Origin: Pampus argenteus | Taxonomy: Eukaryota; Chordata; Actinopteri; Scombriformes; Stromateidae | Assembly: GCA_036937835.1 (NCBI GenBank) | Contig: CM072874.1 | Location: forward strand, 9,748,001 to 9,812,000 | Reading direction: 5' to 3' | Length of the DNA: 64,000 nucleotides | Shown here: piece after piece, positions 11,294-26,200 of the stretch | Layout: each line of letters starts with the position of its first letter | How positions within the stretch are numbered: the first letter of the stretch is position 1 | Notes under the pieces: generated by a model | Databases searched by the model: none | Told to the model about the DNA's origin: nothing | The model's input: the letters and a program-made list of their open reading frames with translations, nothing else | Made by a program: the position numbers and the translations under genes

Positions 11294-14200
11294 CTGAGAA
11301 GAAAAGGACAGGAAACAATATTTTATTTTAAAAGAGGGGTTTCACATTAACAGTGTTTTTGGAGCCTGATGCTTTATTCCCTGGACAAACTAGTCCTGGC
11401 AAATCACTTGCATGTAGCAAATTGAAAGTGTGTGTTAAGTTACACACAGCTTTTCTGCAATGCACAATGCAAGCAAGGAATGAGATAATCTGTCTAACAG
11501 GAACCGCCAGAGACAGGTGTCACACCAATAAATCACTTCGCTTCTAAAAGAACAGCGTCATCACAATCTTATCTTCAGGAGGTAAGTGAGGGGACACCAG
11601 TGAATATGCTTTTGAGCATCAGTTACTGGAGGGACCAATCTGAAGATGTTTACAATTACTTAGAAGAAATCTCTGCCCTCCAGAAGCCTGAACATCAGAC
11701 TCTGGGTGTAAAATCACAAACACAAGCTGCCAGGATGTGGAACTGACTGCCTCCTAATAAACAAACTCCTTTGCTTGAAAGAAAAAAAACGTCCATCCAT
11801 TTTTTGTTACATTAATAATTGGCCTGGTTATATACTCTGGCGTGTTGTGTTTGATTCTATTTTTCTCCCCCCCTCATTATTATCCACTTCCTTGATCTCT
11901 TTTTATTTTCATCAAAATGTGTTACTTGTTACGTGTGTGTGTAAAAGAACGGCTTTGTGTCTTACTGTGTCACCATGGGGTTTACTGTGGCTTCTGTGGG
12001 ACTTCTGCATGTTTACGTTGTGTAATTGCTCCATTTCTCATTTAGTATTTATTCATGTGCAAATAAAACGAGGCAACAAAACTTCTTTTTTTTTTTTTCC
12101 ACATCTGAGTTCATGCTGACAAACAGACTGACACAGAGCTCCACACTATTCCACTACTTCCTACAAACTACTGCATGCAGATTGCATAATTTATGGTTAG
12201 TTTAATGAACTGTGACTAAGAAAAAAATATCATATTGATGAAGAAAGAGGAGCCGGAGAGGTCACCCTATGTGTGGGATGGAGTACAATTCATTAGCAGT
12301 GCATGGTATATAATGCATGACGTGTGGACAGATCAACTGCTATGCCAACACACCGCGAAACATGTGGGAGGTCTTACTGCGTGCCATAGTACTGGAATAT
12401 CTCTATTTCTGGATGAATTGTGTTCAAATGAAAGGTTAAGGAGGGTGAAAAAATAACTGAATGTTCTTACAATCCACAATGTACTCTTTGATGAACTCTA
12501 CACAAATTTCATATTTGCTCTGCAGGTGGCGACTTGCTGTCAGTGAAGTGGAAAACAAAACAAACGTCTCATGGGACAGGAGGCCTTTGATGATGAAATG
12601 CTCTTCTCATAGAAAGAAGTGAATGCAGAAAGACATGGCGAATAATAACATGGAAGAAAACGCACTACATAATGTGAGAGGGAGGTTGGCAGAGAGCCAT
12701 TTAGCACATCACCGATACATGTAAACAGACAAAAGCACACTATAATTGGACACACAAAACCACAATGCAATCTCAAGCTGCATTGATGATATGTCAAACG
12801 CAGCCTGAAAATAATTTCAGTTCACATTTCCAGAACATCAAACGTGAATCCTCTTCACCACATTATGTGTGATTTTTTATTATTTTTTTATTATTATATT
12901 GATATTTTAATCAATTTTATACTGTTGTTTCTGTGGCACCTTATGTTTCTTTACATGTATTTGACTTGAGTGCAAAAATACATAGAAATCGTGTAAAATA
13001 AGAAAATGAATGTTTGTGCATGTGTTATATTAACACGTATGGATTAATAAGGATTATTTGGAACAACCTACGGTGCAAAATGTCATTTTATGAAGTGTTC
13101 CCTGTCTGTTCCTCAGTATGCTAGCAGTGGCAAAGGCACAAACAGGGTTGCTCTGGGTAAGTATTGAAATATTTTGTAGGCCTAGTAAATTACATGCAAC
13201 TGAGAACAAACGGACTTGGTGAGTATGATCCAATTAATATTGTTTTTAAGACTGCAGCAGATTCTGACAAAAAAAAAAACAACAACATCCATTCAGTAAG
13301 AGTAGAAAGTATCTAGCCTGTACATGATGTCACCATTTAGTGTGAAAAAAGTGTTTGAAGCAGGCTTCTGCTCTGCCATTCTGTGTGGATGTGAGGCTTG
13401 GCTCAAAGTACCCCTATAACCCACTGAGAATATGGTCGGAGTGAAAGCTCTTCCTTGCTTACACCCAAGTTGACTGAGCTTTACAACCGAAACATAATGA
13501 AAATCTGTCTTAAATCTATTTATCTCTATGTAGGTACTTTTTCTTTTTTTCCCATACTTTGAACCATGCAGCTTATACAGAGGTGCAGCTTTTCTATTAA
13601 TTTTTCTTCAGCCCACAGGGGGTATAAAATATTATATTACACCCTCACCCCCTCAAAATAGAAAACCCACAAAGAAATTCCTATGATGCAGCTTTTAAGT
13701 TGAATGCCATCGATCTGACTACAGATGAAGAAGATGAAGAAAACAGAGCGGCTGCATGTAAGCTTGCCGTTAATACATCTATGGTGAGACTGTATGTGAT
13801 GAAGATTATCTGAGGCTGTTCAACTCCGACTTCAGTGTCTTCAGTGTGCAGAAGAAATGAAGTGACAGTGGTATGGTGTTCATTACTTTTAAATGCTCAG
13901 GAGGAAGATAAATAGTGACTTGTGGCTTCAGTGCATCGGAGAATGAAGCGACTTTAATAGTTGCGCAGTTGCACTTTAACAATGTGTGGGAGGAAAAGGT
14001 GACAGCGGCTGTCACCTTTTAAAAAAACCTATATTGTTACTTATTGGCTGACATATACACTAGTATGGTGTATCTGTAATAACCAAATATATAGCAGGAT
14101 TTATCAGTCACACTCTCGAATTCATGTCAATTAGTCAAGTTTTATTTTAACTGATAAAGATACAGTGGTAATCTGTGCTGTTGTATGGGGCGTGTTAAAG

Positions 14201-17200
14201 GTATTCAGAGGAATTAATACAAAAGAATACAAGGCATTGAGCTTTGGGATCACAGCTTGAGAAATGAAGCCAATGGGATGGCAAGTTAATACGCTGTTTT
14301 TCAGTTGTTTTGCATCACACTCACCGGGGCTGTTCAGCCGCTGTTCTTTATCCATGTTTGACACTACAAAGGGAGAGAGAAAGCTAAAAAGTCAGAGACA
14401 AAGAGCACAGAAACTAAAGGAGAAAGAATTGAAACACAGAAAGATCCAGTGTCATAATCTAACAAAAACCGAAATCTAAGCAGCAGATGTTTTATTGTGA
14501 ATAAGACAGGGCATTGAGCAGCAAAGCCTTTATATCTCAATGCTTTCTTTCATACCTTCACTTTCTATATTGTCAACAGCATCATTTACTAGACGTATGA
14601 CGGTCACTATGGAAGCTGAGAAGAAGACAAAAAGAAAAGAAGAGCAGAAACAATGTCAGTGCATTTATGAATAGGGTACAGTTTCATGTGCGAGAATGTA
14701 TGTGAGCATGTATGTGCACACGTGTTGAGAACAGAGGAGACATATAAGTCTTGCTAACACGTTTATATGCATGTGGGCATGTGTTATGTGTGTGTGTGCG
14801 CGTGCGTGTGTCCTATAAGGAAGTGGGAAACAGTCTTGTTTTCTCTGTAGTTTTCTCCAGTAATTAGACAGGAAACAAAGCATCGACATAGGTTTCCTAC
14901 CCATAAAACACACACACACACATGCACACACACACGATCATTAGGATGTGTGGCTTCTACCTTCTTATAGGCAGCAGGGAAGATCAATGGTATTGAGTTA
15001 TCTGGGAAAAAGACACCCTATAGAATCCAAGAAAAAGAAAATACTTTTTTTCTCTCACCGACGACCTGCATGTATGCATTTGATTGTATTAAGGTACTTT
15101 TCATGAAAGCATTTCCACTGGTGTATAATCTGCTTACTTTTCAATATGTTATTAAATTTAATGCACTATAGTAAATGTAGAAAGTAGGCTGTTCCTATTT
15201 TCAGTGAATTCCATCGACAGTAGTGGTTCCCAGCCTTTTTTTGTCATTGTGTAAATGTCTATTTAGGACCCTTCTTCACAGGGTCTGTCTGTGAAGAGTG
15301 ATATTCCCTTCTCTTTCTTTTGAATAACTTTTAGAGGACTGAGGTGGTAAAGGTATGTAGTGTTTCACGAGAAAAAAAGGAAAGATTAGGGAGTGCAAAG
15401 TGGGTAGAGTCTTACCGTTATCATCGAAGGACTCAGAAGTATAGGAGCTGAGGGAGTGCTCCTCAGAGGTGGAGTCTGAGAGACATGCCACCTCATCTGC
15501 CAGCTCTGACAAGTACAAACACACACAAACACAGGTACATCTTCATTTCCAAACTACGATTGTTAAGCCAATATAAATTTAACATTTTAAAATGTGAAAA
15601 TCTAATCTGGCCAGCCAGCTCACACCAAAACAATCAAAGCTCTTATTTCCACAGTCACATACCTGACATTTTTTCTGTGAGAACAAGTCAGACTGAAATC
15701 CATTTGGACAATGCTGCCAGCCCCAGGGCATCTAGTTAGCACTAACCTGCATGTCTTTATAGGCAACAGTTACAAGCTGGTATTATTCCTGACACTCCTT
15801 TTGCTGAGCTGAGTTGCATTGTATTAAATCACTCAGTACTGCATCTAAGTAGTTGCTTATCAAACTGCAGGTACTTATGTGTCACAGTTACTTCTGATAG
15901 AGGTACATTGGCCTCTAAGACTCTCTGCTAAACAGAGAGACAAGTAGCTTGCCCTACCAGGTGCTATAATCTAATAGCAATAAAACGCCTGATTTCACAT
16001 TAGTGTTCAAACTGAAAGTGATATACAAGACCAGCGTAATTGATATGGGCACTAAAAAAACAATTCTATTTGGGTAATAAAGCTGGATGAAAATAAGAAC
16101 TGTCGGCTTTGCTGATGTGATTAAAAGTAACTTTTGGCAAAACAAAAGAGGCTTTATGTTTGTAGGTGGAGAGAGCAATACACTTTGAGTACCAACCACA
16201 GAGTACTGAAAGTTAGCATGAAACGCCTAATCAAAATCTTGCTCACATATTTCCTTATCTAATCGTAATTTTGCTAGTTGAAGACTATATATAAGTTAAC
16301 ACAAATGTATTGAAATGCCATATTTTCATCATTTCAACGTGCCAAAACTCAGTCATTGCATCCAAAAATTGCAAACTATACCCAATGCCATTCTGCTGTT
16401 ATTCGCAGATTTTTTTAATCCTCCTTTAACCATTAGTAACCAGTTAATAACCAGGTAACAAAGTAATAAACAATGTGTTAGTGTACATTGGTACAAGTAG
16501 TCATGCCTTGGCCCATCTTATAACCAAAACCATACTCTGTTCATGAGGGCCAGGATGCCTGGACATCAACTTTAGTCAAGGTCATGGTCCAATGCGTATG
16601 GAACAAGTGCAATGCTCCTATGGGAATGTGAGCAGTAAGGCAGTGCCATCAATCAAACTAAATAAGAAAGGCAGCACAACAGGCACTGGTCTAATTCAAC
16701 ATTCAGGCGAGGAGACACTTCAATGTAATCAAGTGAAAGAAAAGTCAACTTTTTAAAAATTCTTTCTTTCTTTTCCATTTATTTTCTCTCTTGGCACTCT
16801 CATTGGTTGTTGTGCCAGTGCCCAACCTGCCATGTGCCAGTGTTGGCAGACATGTCTGAAGTTGCAGCCCCGACCTCCGCATCTAATCCTAACACTAACA
16901 CTTTTTAAATCCTCTACACTTTTCCAGTTGTGAGAGCCATCAAAGAAATCCCCATGCATCATTTTGGCATTCACTATGCAATTCTGACAAAGGCTGCCTT
17001 TTCACAAAAAAGTAATACTTCACATTTCAGGTAATTTATTAATGTTTAAGTAAGTTGAATTAAGTTTGACTATAAATCCATTAATTAGCACAGGGTTTGG
17101 ATCCTGCAATTGGCACAGTAATAGCATTTGAACTGGAAAGCCTCCACTAAGGGGGTTTACTCTATTCACATTATTAGAGGAACTGGTGTTATTATGTGTG

Positions 17201-20200
17201 TGTTCCAGTGAGGACAAGTTGTCAAAGTCAAAGAACTTTTCGTTTAACTACATTTCATGAACATCATGAAAATTAATATTATTTTTCTGGGACATCCTAC
17301 AGTATTTTTGAGATCATATTTTTCCAAAAACTGGGCAATATGGGACCTGATTTGTTCACAAGTGTTTTCCAAGTATTTAATTATTCATTCAGTTTTATTT
17401 ATTAATGAGGCGGCAGGTAGTGACAGAAAAACAGCCAATCTGCCCCCTTGTTTGTTAGTATCTCTGTTATGTATTGACTTGTGTCCATGTACGGTAATAA
17501 TCATTATCATACTTGTGGTTACTGAGGTGTTAATAAATCAATACAAACCTTCCAATTGTTTAATTAAACTGACAGTTATTTCTTTAGCCGTCAATGCAAT
17601 AATCAAGATACTGTTAACTACTGTCTCAATCGTGTATTAATTGATGGGTTGTGATGTAGCCGTGACCCAGAGGGGCACATGATTTTCTCTCTTTTATGCA
17701 CACACTCAACAGGGGAGGCAAAACATAAAATAGCCTATTTCCTATTCCCACAGGAAGGAATCAATAATTAACAGGCAGGAAGTCCCCACTGCAAGCTGTA
17801 TAATTCAAACAACAGGTTAGACTAGAATAGACTTAGAATCGAAGCACGTGATGTCAACCTGAGCGCTGAGATGCAACATGGATATTTCACTGACAGGGAA
17901 TGAACTGTTAAGCATGTTGTTGTTGACAGTGTTCGCAGCTAAATTTCAGACTGAGGATGAATTATCTGACAGCTACATCTTACCACTGTCCCTCAGGTTG
18001 TTGTCCTCTCAGCAAACTTGGATGAAAATTTGTAGAAAAGCTGACAGAACAGCTGACCTTAAGTGGAAGTGTTCCAAATAATTGGATTTTGACTTAACTT
18101 TTTTTTTTTTGCGAAAATAGGACAAGAACAGAGGACATCAGTTCTGGCTGATTACCTTAAACCCCTGACCATTCAAACAGAAGTGCACGGGAGATGTAAG
18201 AGAATTATCCTGACACAAGAGAATATAATTCCCAATTTCAACTGATAACATAACTTACTTTTCAACAGAAAAGTAAGTTATGTTATCAGTTATTGCTCCA
18301 AAGAAGAAAATACTAAAATTGAAATGAACTGATAGCGAAATAAAAGAAATTTACTTCTCTTGCTTACTCTGGGCCATTATCTTTGATCATAGATCACTTT
18401 CAGCAGAGATGATGGTATGGGTGTAACACAATGGGTTCATGTCCTGTGTGATCTGTGGTGTGTTTTTTTGATCAGAGGTTAGAGGCTGTGTGTGAATGTG
18501 TGTGTGCGTGCATGTGGTTGCAGTCTTACCCTGTGGACTGTTCGCTCTCTGTGTTCTCTCTAACTCAAAAGCTCTCTGCCCCCATTCTTCCTCTCTCTCA
18601 ACTCTTGCCCTCTCCAGCTCTTCCTCCCTCGTTTCTTCACCCTCCCAGGACACTTTATGGGCTGGACTGTGCTCTGAGTGACAGGCCGATGCTGAAGGGA
18701 GATTGGGTGCCACGCTGCACACTGCGATGCCTCTCCTATTGGCCACACCTCGGATATTAGACGTGTCTGAAAGAAAGCTGCTCATCTGTAGAGATGGAAA
18801 GCAGCAATGCACAAAAATGTAAAAGCTGGTTATATTCTATATTCGTCTTGTTGTTAAAAAATGATCCCACTAACAGGTATTGCCTGTGCAGGCAAAGCCC
18901 ATATACAGTAGCTTATTTCTTTCTGGCATAGAAACTCTATTAAACTATATTAAAACTACATCAATAAACAGCACAATTGCACTGATTAATAGAGCCACTG
19001 TAGTACATCTTCTGTCCACCCAAAATACACTGTTCTGCAGCTGAAAACAGTTCCCAACAAATGCACAATTTAATGCTGTTTTATAATGTTTTAAACTCTA
19101 TAGTACAGTATATAACCCTAACCCTATTTCTGACACATTTAAAAAATATTTAAACCTTGATGCTTACAGCTTACAGCCACACACAGGGGTCAGGAAGTTT
19201 TGAAGGACAGACTAATGTAGGCTGCAGTCACCGCAGCACACTATCTGGCCATGGAAACAACTCATAGTCCCATTATTCAATATTGCTAAGTTCTATCAAT
19301 TATTGCCTTGTCATTTTAACTGACATTGTCGTGGCAATTCTGTAAGGTAGGGGTTATGATACAGGAGAAAATAAATTGTCATCATTACTACATGCTCAAG
19401 CACACTTTTGCATACCTGACTTCCTTCACTGGACGTGGTCCTGTCACCATCCCCATTCCTCACACCCTGGTTGCCAAATCCCCCTGGTAGAGGGGAGTGG
19501 GCAGTCGGACGTACCATGACCTGTGGAGGGCCTACAGTGCTGCCTCCCACCTCACCATAGGTGCTTGTGGTTGTTGGTGAACCTGACACACGCACTGCTT
19601 TAAACTCAATCCCTTCTGCCCCCATGCCAGTCTTGTGCAGCATATAGCTGGTTTCGGTGGAAATAGCAGAGACTCCCATCACAGCCTGAGTTGCTGGGCT
19701 TGGGATGGAGTCTTTCCTGAATTTGATCTTTTTCCTAAAGGCTACAAAGAGTATGAGGAGAAGGATGATGACAAAGGCAAGAACCCCAATGCCAATGATC
19801 TCTCCTGGTCCAATGTAAGACAGCGGCTCCGCCTGTGACACATACAGAGAAGGATCATAAAAACAGTTTGTTTTTTCAATCCCAAATAAAAAAGAATGCA
19901 TACACCATCACTGCCTAGTGGGAGCATAGCAATTTTCATATTAAATATTTTCATTTTCTCAAAGAACACTAACACACTTGAGAACATATGTTGCTCATTA
20001 TAAAAAAATGATTAGATTATCCCTAAAAAGAGCAGATGTCAAGTGACAAATCTGGCCTTGAAATTATCCAGTGAGCCATATGACAACTGTAGTATAAATA
20101 TACATTATATGTGTAATAACGCACATGCAGTGCAGTTGACTGTCAATCACCAAGACGTAATCTGTAAGGAGATCAATGTAAATCAATAGATCACACATTG

Positions 20201-23200
20201 CAAAGACCGGCAGCATTACAAAGGGTTTATGACAGAAATCATCTTTTGTTAAATTAATCTTTTGTCAGTGTAAAATTAAGATTTTGTGAGACTTCATGCA
20301 CTGAGCAGAGCAAAGGATTAGCACAATTACATTTCTGGTTCAGCAGTTTGGAGGAAATGATAATGATAATTCTACAGATTTGTGTTTCAATAGAATATGC
20401 AGCAAGTCACGTCCAATTGTAACAGGGGACTTTTACTGAGCTTGATTTCTAGCACAAAAAATGCCTTCAAACAGAACAATAAACATTATCACTGATTGTG
20501 AAGGCAGCCAGGTTTTGTCAACTATGGTTACTTTTCTGCTAATTACAGTCTTCTAGGGAATAATGCACTCCTAATATAAGGTTAAAAAAACAAACAAGAG
20601 CATGACAACTTCAAATGGAAACTGTGATTTATGCATTACCACACTTTTATTCATCTACTACAGAGACAAAGATACCAAGCTGGTGTATGAACCTGCCGGG
20701 AGGCCACGGCACACTCATAATTCTCAACAGCTTCACTGAGTATGCAAGTCCAATTAAGAGCAAGCAGAATGCATAAAATGATATGAAAAAGCTCATTTGA
20801 TTATACTTGACTCTGTTTTGCTTAAATTCAGTTTTATGTGTTGTTTATATTATACCTGCGTGTCATCCTCCGGATCTCCAGTCATCTGATCATCACAAAA
20901 CTGACCCTCGTACCCTTCTGAGCAGTTACAGTAGAATGAGCCGAATGTGTTGACACACTCTCCTCCATCCCCGCACTCATCCTGGTCACACTCATCTACA
21001 TCCTCATCACATCTGCAGAGAGGCAATGACAAATAAGGTGTTATGGTGTTAGTTTGAAAGTGAGTTATAAAGAGAGAAAGACAATTTTAGAGATATAATT
21101 TTTTCAGAGGGTCTTTGCTAAATCAAATCAAGAGATTATCTTCATGAATGCCCTATTATTCTCAATTATATGTTCTGGTTTTAAAGAAATAGACACACGT
21201 ACATACTTGTACACTAAAATGAATCATTTCAAACATAGTGCCCTGCTGAGATGAGGATAGAAAATACATGCATTTCTCTTTTCAATTACTCTGGATGGGA
21301 TTTTCAAAACACTGTACAAAAGATGGATGTCTTAGATGTAAGAAGAAAAAGTCAGGCCTGGATATATTGGCCGTTGGTATCCTCTATAATTATTTTAGAC
21401 AATGAAAATTATACATCCTAATTAAAATAGGGTACTTCATGAATTTCTGAGCATAAGGTTTAGCTTTAAAAGTCTGTGTTTACCATTATCTGATAACAAT
21501 TTGAAACTTGCTTCCTGATAAAAATTAAAACAAACTTTTCAAAACTTTCATTTTAGGTATTATTAAGACAAATCCAACTACATCAAAAACATGTTTACAT
21601 TTTTCTCAAAAGCATTAAAAAGAATCATCTTCTTTGAGGGAGAACCGCTCTCTAGTGGTGGCTCCACTGAACAACAAATGCAATTACTGAGTTGTAATAA
21701 AAAAGGAAGCTAGAGAATGATGGAATGAGAATGTCGGGGTTTTACCCAGTATTATGGTGAACTAAATTAGAAACACTCATTCATTTCACTCAATAACAAC
21801 TAAAACAACACAGTGGGTGCTGGGGTGATTGCAGGCTATGTTATATTACATAAGTCCCCCAAGTCCTCTAGGACAGCCACAGAGGAATGTGCTTCCTACA
21901 GGCTTGCAGTCTCCACCATTCTGGCATGGGTTTGGCATGCAGGATGTCAATTCAATTTCACAGCGCCCCCCAGTGAAGCCAGCACTGCAACTGCACATGA
22001 AGCCTGTTGGAGAGAGATTCAAAATGTGTCAAAAAATAATGTGCATAATCATAAATATGAATAAATTAGTTGATAGTATATGTTATATTATTTACATACA
22101 ACCCATCAAACTAAAATTGTGAAAAAAAGAAAAAAAAAGTTGATGTTGACACTGTGATTAATAAAAACAGACTGAATTTGTTTCATTTGACTACATTTTT
22201 TTTAATGTATGCAATGTTTATACAACAAGACACCCACACAGATTCACACATTCACACGTAATGTACACAGACCTCCAGAGGGCAGACTCCGGCAGATGGC
22301 CCCGTTGAGGCAGGGCTGGCTGACACATGGATCTGGATAGAGCACACAGCCCAACTTGACCTCGCTCAGCCCGGCTATCTCAGCGTAACGGCTTCTCTTA
22401 TTCTGGAGTGGCAGCTCATTACCGTTCAGCATCAGTGAGCCTAGGCAGCCCTGAAAGCCATCCTGGGCCCTCGGTGGGTCCCTCGCACCACGGTCCCCGA
22501 GTCCCGGCCCTTGCTGGCTTCTCCCTGGCCCTGAACTTGGCCTCTCGCCTTGCACATTTGGTGGCCTCACTTGGGCCCCAAAGAAGAAGGAGGAATCTGG
22601 GGCCAGAGGCCAAAGGCGAACAGGGGCTCTGGCTGCTCGCCGACGCTCCACATAGCTGTCATCTAATGACAGGAGGGTGTAGTTCCTAGTCAGCTCCAAG
22701 GCTACAGCATGCCAGAGGCCGTCGTTTATAGGTCTGCCAGAGATACCCATAATGCCAAGGGTGTTGTCACAGTCCAACTGGAACCACAGCCGACCCCCTT
22801 CAATCTGGGACAAAAAGAGAGAAAATAATTGTCTTTTTAAAATGATATAATGACTTAAATAAAGTACAATGTCTCTTGAGTGGATTTGGCATTGAGAAAC
22901 AATACAGTAAATTGTAGCTTCAGATGTAAATGTGTTTACCTTGAGCATTGTACAGGGGTTAATGCGAGTGAACATAATGACTCCTCTTCTCTGAAGTGTT
23001 CTGATTCGCAGGCCGAGCCTCATCTCTCCACTCTGGCTGCTGTCTGTCACTCTGTACTTGATGTAACTGTTTCCGGAGAAACTCAGAGAAGTTTGGCCTA
23101 CACATTCATGAAACATAGAGGTACAGGATTAAAATAAGAGGTTTCAGCATATAGAAAAGAGCCATATACAGAGCATATACAGAAGTGGTCCATATTTCAA

Positions 23201-26200
23201 ACACAAAGAAGGATTAATTCATACCTGCACACTCGTCTAACCTGTCAGGCTGACACTGGCAGACAGATGGCGCTGTAGGGCCAGAGCGAACACACTGCAT
23301 GTCTGCTGGACAAGACTGACCTTCACAAAGCTCTACAAGGGTGGGGCATGTCCCTCCTGTTTGGAAAGTAGTGGTAGATAAAGGAAAATGAGAAAATAAT
23401 ACACTAAAGGAGTCAGAATATGTCAACAAAAGAATGCATGTTTACATCTGTCTATCTATCTGTAGCATCCGCCTTTCTCTGTTGGTTTATCTTCCTGTCT
23501 CTCTCTCTATTTATCTGATTTATCTTTTTCATATAAGCAATATCAGACTACTTTGTTAGGTAAATATTCAAAAAACAAACTATCAAAGCCAAACAAAGAT
23601 TTAAAAATATATATTTATGTACATGTAGTAAAATATTCACAAATACATTATACACTCTTGAAAACTACTGTTTAATGCTGGTAATAAATCTGACAAGCAA
23701 GTGTGACAGATATTGAGAACTAATGTAAACGCTAACAATGTGAGATAAGTTCATTTCAAATACAAGCGTGAGTGCTCACCAGGGCAGGTGCAGGTCTCTG
23801 TACGGCTGAACCTTGGCGACACCAAGCTGATCCTCTCAGTGCTGTAGGTAACCAGTGATCCACCCTCCATCACCGGTGTCTGTTCACACACCCTGTCCCC
23901 ACACTCCAGCTCCCCAGAGCAAGCACTGCTCACCACCACTGCCCCGGCTAGAACACCCCGAATCTGGCCACGCGCTGCTGCTTGTTCCAGCTTTCTGGCC
24001 ATCTCTTGCTGAGAGTAGAAGCCACCCATACGTCCATTGCTTGATGTCTCTGGCCTCTCCATGACTAAAAGTAAATCAACATCAGATGTCCCCATCACTG
24101 GCTGTACACCGAGTATGTGCAGGGGATCTTGTTGCCCCGGCGACCATTTCCAGCCAGCTAGTCCCCGTAACGTTAATTTGATCTGGCTGAGGTACCGACT
24201 AAGCAAGTCTTCCGGGGACAGGGAGCTGAAACGTAAGGTCAGGGCAGTACGCAGCAGCACATCTGTCACCTGCTCAACCTGGACAGACACATCAGCTATT
24301 ACAGCGAAACGTCCGTCACTCACTGTGGCATTCATCTGGTATCTAATGACAGAGAGGACAAGCAGATGTGAACTCTACAATGCAAAAAATGTATAGCATT
24401 TTGAAAGAGATGTTCCATATGTTTCATATCATATTTACAACTAATTTTTAGTCTGTAGTGAGTACCTGCCAGGTTCCAGGCCCGGTAGAGCTAAAATGCT
24501 GCCATCCTGTCTGCTGATCTTAAACATGCTCTTGGGCTGAGGCCTCTGTGTAAACGACAGCGCATCATTGGGGTCACGGTCGGTTGCATAGATCCGACCT
24601 ATTGGGCCTCCCTGGAAGGTATCTGTTACCATTACAATGAAGATTTCCAGGGGAGACACGGCAGGTTTGTACTGACTGTTCCCAATGACCCTCAGAAATA
24701 CCCAGGAAGAAGAGGTAAGACGTGGCTTTCCAGAGTCACTAGCCTAAGAGACCAAAACAAAATTAAAGTGACATTTTTAATACTGCAAATCCACAAAAGT
24801 AAAGTTCTCCTGAAATATAAACTTAAAGCTTTGATATATTACTCCTGGTTTCATATGAACATACTTTTTTACTAGGGAAGATGATGAAAGATGGTAACAG
24901 AGCACCAAAGAAGGTTATATGATAAGATTATTTTATGGTCTTTTGATATTTTAGACTCTCACTTTCCTGGCATCTCCATGATCAAATATTAAAAACACAT
25001 AGAACCAAAATTTAAATCAACTTTTCCTAATTAAATAGTAGTTAAAATAAAAACACCCATCCCTTACCTGGATTTCAAGGGTGAACTCTCTGGGGGCTTC
25101 AGGGCCAAACACACGGTTGGACCTCAAAGTTCCAGTCTGGTCCAGGGAGATGAAACTTCCCTCATTTCCAGAAACGATGCGAAACTCAAAGGGAGGGCCA
25201 TTTCTAGAGGAGTCTCTATCACTGACTGACAGCTTCAGCAAGGTGGTGCCAGCAGCTTGGTTTAGCTGGAAGTATGGAGAGAGAGAAGTTGAGATGATGC
25301 TAGCAAAAGAAAAAAAAAAACCATGTCAGCAAATACTCACAGACTGTTACCTGTATGACAGCTGTGGAGTTGGGTGGGGTGAAAACAGGAGGGTTGTCGT
25401 TAACGTCAGAGATGTCGATGTTAATGGTGGCAGTGGAGGACATGGCAGGAGAGCCACTGTCGAACGCCTGCACTGACAAAGAGTACCTGGATACCTAGAT
25501 GAAGCAAGGGGGAATGTGAGTGCCATAGCTTCTGTCTATATTAGCCAATATGGCAAGTACTGCTATGCTTGCATAATATGAGATTTCACTGGGTGCTGTC
25601 CTTGAGCGGACCTGGACTTTTCTATCGTGGCTGTGCTCATGAACCAGAAAATTACTATTGATTGTATATGAGATATTGTACTTAAAGATGCATCCTTACT
25701 AGTTCTCTGTCAAGCCGTTTATTGACTTTGAGGAGTCCTGTCACAGGGTCAATCCAGAAGTGGTTACTACGGTCACCTTTTAGGATAGAGTAGGTGATTC
25801 GTCCATTCACTTGGCTGTCCAGGTCCTCTGCCAGTACCTAAAAAACACACATTACAGAAAGAAAATGAATCTTAATGAAAACAAAGTGTTGAGAGGAAAA
25901 GAAAAGGGCGGGCAACAAAACAACAAATGGTACCCTTGTAATTGTCTGCCCAACAGATGCATCCTCGCTGACCAGAACATTGTAGATGTCCTGAGTGAAG
26001 GCTGGAGCGTTGTCATTAACATCCATGAGCACAATCGTTACCATGGTAGCAGTGCTGAGAGGAGGGTTCCCGCTGTCCCAGGCCTCAATGGTTAGGTAGT
26101 AGTCCTTACACACCTCAAAGTCCAAATCATCAGCCACAGAAATAGACCCTTAAACATACACATAATATTATGCAACATATGCATGAGCATGGACAAACAT

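Noticed and set aside
21850..22003. Possibility that an EGF exon is broken, since the open frame ends GLGGLM then stop.
   Set aside because: A donor ACTTAT|GTAATA joins in phase 2 to exon 44, restoring GLGGLICDEDVDEC as in FAT3.
22408..22689. Plus-strand 93-codon frame antisense to the laminin G exon.
   Set aside because: It arises from locally GC-rich coding DNA of exon 42; no independent evidence.
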